DNA of 64,000 bases from Pedobacter gandavensis (lineage in GTDB: Bacteria; Bacteroidota; Bacteroidia; Sphingobacteriales; Sphingobacteriaceae): positions 1 through 64,000 of the forward strand of contig NZ_WNXC01000005.1 of the NCBI RefSeq assembly GCF_014172405.1, read 5' to 3'. A program made the translations under genes and the position numbers. This document shows positions 61,235-64,000 of this stretch, in pieces. Every line of letters begins with the position of its first letter. Position 1 is the first letter of the stretch. The notes under the pieces are model-generated. The model saw only the letters and a list, made by a program, of their open reading frames with translations, made no database searches and was not told where the DNA came from.

Positions 61235-64000
61235 TTAGAAAGTCACTTTTAAATTCAATCCGATTGTTCTTGTTCCTGGCAACTGTCCGCCTTCCAACCA
61301 TTCACCTGCAGATTCTGAAGGATCAATTCCTGGGATAGCAGTGTAAATCAACCAAGGGTTACGGGCAACCAGTGAAACTGTAGCTCTTTGTGCTTTGATT
61401 TTAGAAAGGAAACTAGCCGGTAATGCATAGCCAAGCGAAAGTTCTCTTAATTTAAAGTAAGTCGCTTTGTAAGTGTTAGCACCCCAAACATATGGCATTT
61501 TATCCTGGTAATATTCCTGCGTATTTACATACGTTGTATTAGGCTGACCATCAGATTCACGGATACCTGGAATCAGGATACCGCCTCCAACTGAAACGTC
61601 ATCTCTTTTTGGATTACCTTTATCATTCAGACCTGCTGTTTGTTTTGCCAAACCTGATCCATTTAAGTTTCCTTGAGTTACAGAAAATAACTTACCACCG
61701 ATTTGGAAGTCCATAGAAGCTCCAAAGCTGAAAGATTTGTAGTTCAACATGGAAGTGAAACCACCAGTTAAATCTGGAACAAAAGATCCCAGGTTTTGCT
61801 CTGCTTCGATAATAGGCATACCTTCATCATCAATCAGGTTATTTCCATTTGCATCTTTTTTAATCCCTGGCGCAACAATTGTTCCCCATTCCTGACCCAC
61901 ACGACGTTCTACATTGATACGAGGACTTCCTACGTAACCGAAGGAATCAAATGGGAAGTTATTCAATCCTGGGTAAAGTGAAACGATTTTATTTTTGTTA
62001 ATCGCAAAGTTGGCATTGATATCCCAAGTCCAGTCTTTTGACTTAATTGGCGTACCACCTAAACTCATCTCAAAACCATGACTCTTGATTTCACCTGCAT
62101 TTACTAAAGCAGAAGAGAATCCAGTTGTCGAAGGAAGACTCAGGGAAATGATCTGATCTTTCGAAGTTCTGTCATAGTAATTGAAATTAAATCTCAATCT
62201 GTCTTTAATGAACCTTAATTCTAAACCTGCCTCATATGCATCAGATAATGCAGGTTTCAAATTTGCATTAGGAATCTGGTTAGGCACAGTAAGAGAAGGG
62301 TAATCACCATAAAATCCATTTGGACTATACGTTTGATAAATCTTGTATGGGTCCACATCAGAACCAGTACGTCCGGCAGAGAAAGTTGCTTTACCAAATG
62401 ATAAGATGTCATTTGCAGGAATTAAATCACTGAATACAAAAGACAATGCCGCTCCACCGTATAGGTAAGAGTTGTTATTATCCGGCAAAGAAGAAGACCA
62501 GTCATTTCTGATGTTTAAATCTAAAAACAAGAAGTTCTTATAACCCGTATTCACGTAACCATACATACTTCTAACTTTTTTGTTGAAAATATTGCTGGTT
62601 AACAATGGTCTGTTTCTAGAAGCAGAAAGGTTGTAATAATCAGGAACGGTAAAACCACCTACTGTAGTACCTTGCATATCTTCGCTATGGTTGATACGCA
62701 ACTCACCGAAAGCACCTGCATTAAAAGAGAATTCTCCTACTTGCTTTTTATAGTTTGCATCTAAAACAAAGTTGTTTTCTCTGGTGCGCTCTTGTTTTGA
62801 ACGGTAACTTTCCTGGTTTAATGTTCCTGAAGCTACTCTTGATTCATCTCTGAAACTACCATAGTTGCCTTTTGCAGTAAAATTAATGTTTAAGTCCGGC
62901 AGTAATTTATAAGAAGCCTGCATAAATCCGAAAACCCTGGAAGTATTGCTTTCTGAAATATTCTCATAAGCTTCCGTATATGGATTATCCCAGTATTTAG
63001 GTGCTGAATTTCTTGGGTCTGAAATGTTCCAAGAAGTAAATGTACCATCTGGATTTCTATAGTTTCTCAGTTTTTTGATGTTGGTATCTCTGTGGAACCA
63101 CTGGCTGAATGAACCTGCAGTTTGTGTTCCATAACCATCTAGTGGTGTATTGAAATTGTTGATCACCATGAAGTTAATGCTGGAGTTAATCGTCAATTTT
63201 TCAATTGGCTTATAAGTTCCATTTAAGCTCATTCTATTCTGATCTGCCTTCGTGTTTGGAGAAACACCTGTCTGATTTACATTGGTATAAGACATTCTAC
63301 CACTGAATTTATCTCCTGATTGAGAGATCGCAATATTCGTGTTATTCTGAACACCAGTCTCATAAAAATCTCTGATGTTATTAGGCTGAGCCACATAAGG
63401 TGCAGTTTTAGCGTAATCAGAATCATATTTATTCCATGAATAGAAAGGAGCATAAGGAAGACCATCAAATCTTGGACCCCAACTCACATCATCCTGGTAG
63501 TTATGGTATCTAACCCCATCCATCGCTTTCAAAGCAGGAGCATCTTTAGTTGGATCATATTTGAAATATTCCCATTCCTGAGAAGAACCACCACCATATT
63601 CATTCTGGTATTTAGGTAATGTGGCTACGTTTTCAATTGTAGTACTGTGATTCAATTCCACACCGAAACCTTTTTTCAAGGCACCTTTAGATTTGATCAC
63701 GACCACACCAGCATCACCCCTTTGGCCATATAAAGAAGTAGCCGCAGGGCCTTTCAATACAGTAAGGTCTTCTACATCATCCATATTTACACTCGTAGAA
63801 GGAACTACAACCCCATCTACAACATATAAAGGATCACGACCGCCATCAACACTACTAATACCACGAACGCGGATCTTAGAAGTACCGAATTTTGCACCTG
63901 AACCACCCAAAACCTGTACACCTGAGATTTTACCTGCTAAAGCAGTTCCAAGATCCAGTTGTTTAGTTTGTGTTAGCTGTTCCGCTTTTAAGCTTTGTTG
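61235..64000 (-). CDS. SusC/RagA family TonB-linked outer-membrane protein, 5' end outside window
   Basis: The frame is open from the right edge: the last 30 codons read as QLDLGTALAGKISGVQVL before GGSGAKFGTSKIRVRGIS, the plug of a SusC protein. The N-terminal signal peptide and carboxypeptidase-regulatory-like domain lie beyond 64000. Visible motifs are YVVDGVVVPS and VLKGPAATSLYGQRGDAGVVVI (plug) and a barrel ending GLNLKVTF. About 920 residues are present of an expected roughly 1000. The TTG at 63910 is internal, not a start. Confidence 0.95.
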   Translation of the reverse strand, partial: QQSLKAEQLTQTKQLDLGTALAGKISGVQVLGGSGAKFGTSKIRVRGISSVDGGRDPLYVVDGVVVPSTSVNMDDVEDLTVLKGPAATSLYGQRGDAGVVVIKSKGALKKGFGVELNHSTTIENVATLPKYQNEYGGGSSQEWEYFKYDPTKDAPALKAMDGVRYHNYQDDVSWGPRFDGLPYAPFYSWNKYDSDYAKTAPYVAQPNNIRDFYETGVQNNTNIAISQSGDKFSGRMSYTNVNQTGVSPNTKADQNRMSLNGTYKPIEKLTINSSINFMVINNFNTPLDGYGTQTAGSFSQWFHRDTNIKKLRNYRNPDGTFTSWNISDPRNSAPKYWDNPYTEAYENISESNTSRVFGFMQASYKLLPDLNINFTAKGNYGSFRDESRVASGTLNQESYRSKQERTRENNFVLDANYKKQVGEFSFNAGAFGELRINHSEDMQGTTVGGFTVPDYYNLSASRNRPLLTSNIFNKKVRSMYGYVNTGYKNFLFLDLNIRNDWSSSLPDNNNSYLYGGAALSFVFSDLIPANDILSFGKATFSAGRTGSDVDPYKIYQTYSPNGFYGDYPSLTVPNQIPNANLKPALSDAYEAGLELRFIKDRLRFNFNYYDRTSKDQIISLSLPSTTGFSSALVNAGEIKSHGFEMSLGGTPIKSKDWTWDINANFAINKNKIVSLYPGLNNFPFDSFGYVGSPRINVERRVGQEWGTIVAPGIKKDANGNNLIDDEGMPIIEAEQNLGSFVPDLTGGFTSMLNYKSFSFGASMDFQIGGKLFSVTQGNLNGSGLAKQTAGLNDKGNPKRDDVSVGGGILIPGIRESDGQPNTTYVNTQEYYQDKMPYVWGANTYKATYFKLRELSLGYALPASFLSKIKAQRATVSLVARNPWLIYTAIPGIDPSESAGEWLEGGQLPGTRTIGLNLKVTF

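Overview
The window looks like chromosomal DNA of a Bacteroidota bacterium, most likely Sphingobacteriaceae and probably Pedobacter or a close relative. The reasons are three SusC/SusD-type outer-membrane uptake pairs, A-rich ribosome binding sites, many lipoproteins, Bacteroidetes-type promoters (TTTG, 19 bases, TAnnTTTG) and conserved families of this group (DUF4407, DUF4374, DUF1735). The genus is inferred from gene content; no 16S rRNA gene is in the window. I see no insertion sequence, prophage or CRISPR array.

Layout. 1-400: two tandem promoters fire leftward into a transcript that leaves the window, possibly a stable-RNA operon. 579-1956: queD and a heme A synthase gene. 2148-4781: the leftward ribosomal operon rplM-rpsI-rpsB-tsf with its promoter. 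5339-8225: a small membrane protein, a YtxH-like protein, a beta-CASP nuclease and a methyltransferase. 8351-21311: a stretch rich in peptide-degrading genes (PepT, M14 peptidase, rhomboid, dipeptide epimerase, M28 peptidase, tricorn-like S41 protease) with a few unknowns. 21331-22388: a GNAT acetyltransferase and a degenerate thiamine-pyrophosphokinase-like protein. 22475-27086: a SusCD pair with two inverted LacI-type operator sequences upstream.

27422-36045 (leftward) is one operon: HlyD adaptor, TolC channel, ABC ATPase, two FtsX/MacB-type permeases, an NtrC-type regulator and its histidine kinase. A sigma-54-like promoter sits just before the first gene, so the regulator probably activates the exporter operon that encodes it. 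An FGGY sugar kinase lies upstream.

37835-48056 (rightward) is the most interesting region. It holds an ECF sigma factor, a short FecR-like anti-sigma factor, a DUF4374 lipoprotein, a TonB-dependent receptor, a second DUF4374 lipoprotein, a PepSY membrane protein, a second TonB-dependent receptor and a 79-residue protein resembling only the DNA-binding half of Fur. Receptor, DUF4374 lipoprotein and PepSY protein match the plan of the XusABC xenosiderophore system of Bacteroides. The ten-base sequence TAGGGGAAAA precedes both the anti-sigma gene and the receptor gene and is a good candidate for the ECF sigma target. The locus is best read as an iron or siderophore uptake system under cell-surface signalling.

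48172-53425: a hybrid histidine kinase, a tRNA-Arg(CCT) gene lying 5 bases behind metG, and an LD-carboxypeptidase gene divergent from metG. 53584-64000 (leftward): two more SusCD pairs, one followed by a DUF1735 lipoprotein, the other with its SusC gene cut by the window edge. No carbohydrate-active enzymes lie nearby, so the substrates cannot be named.
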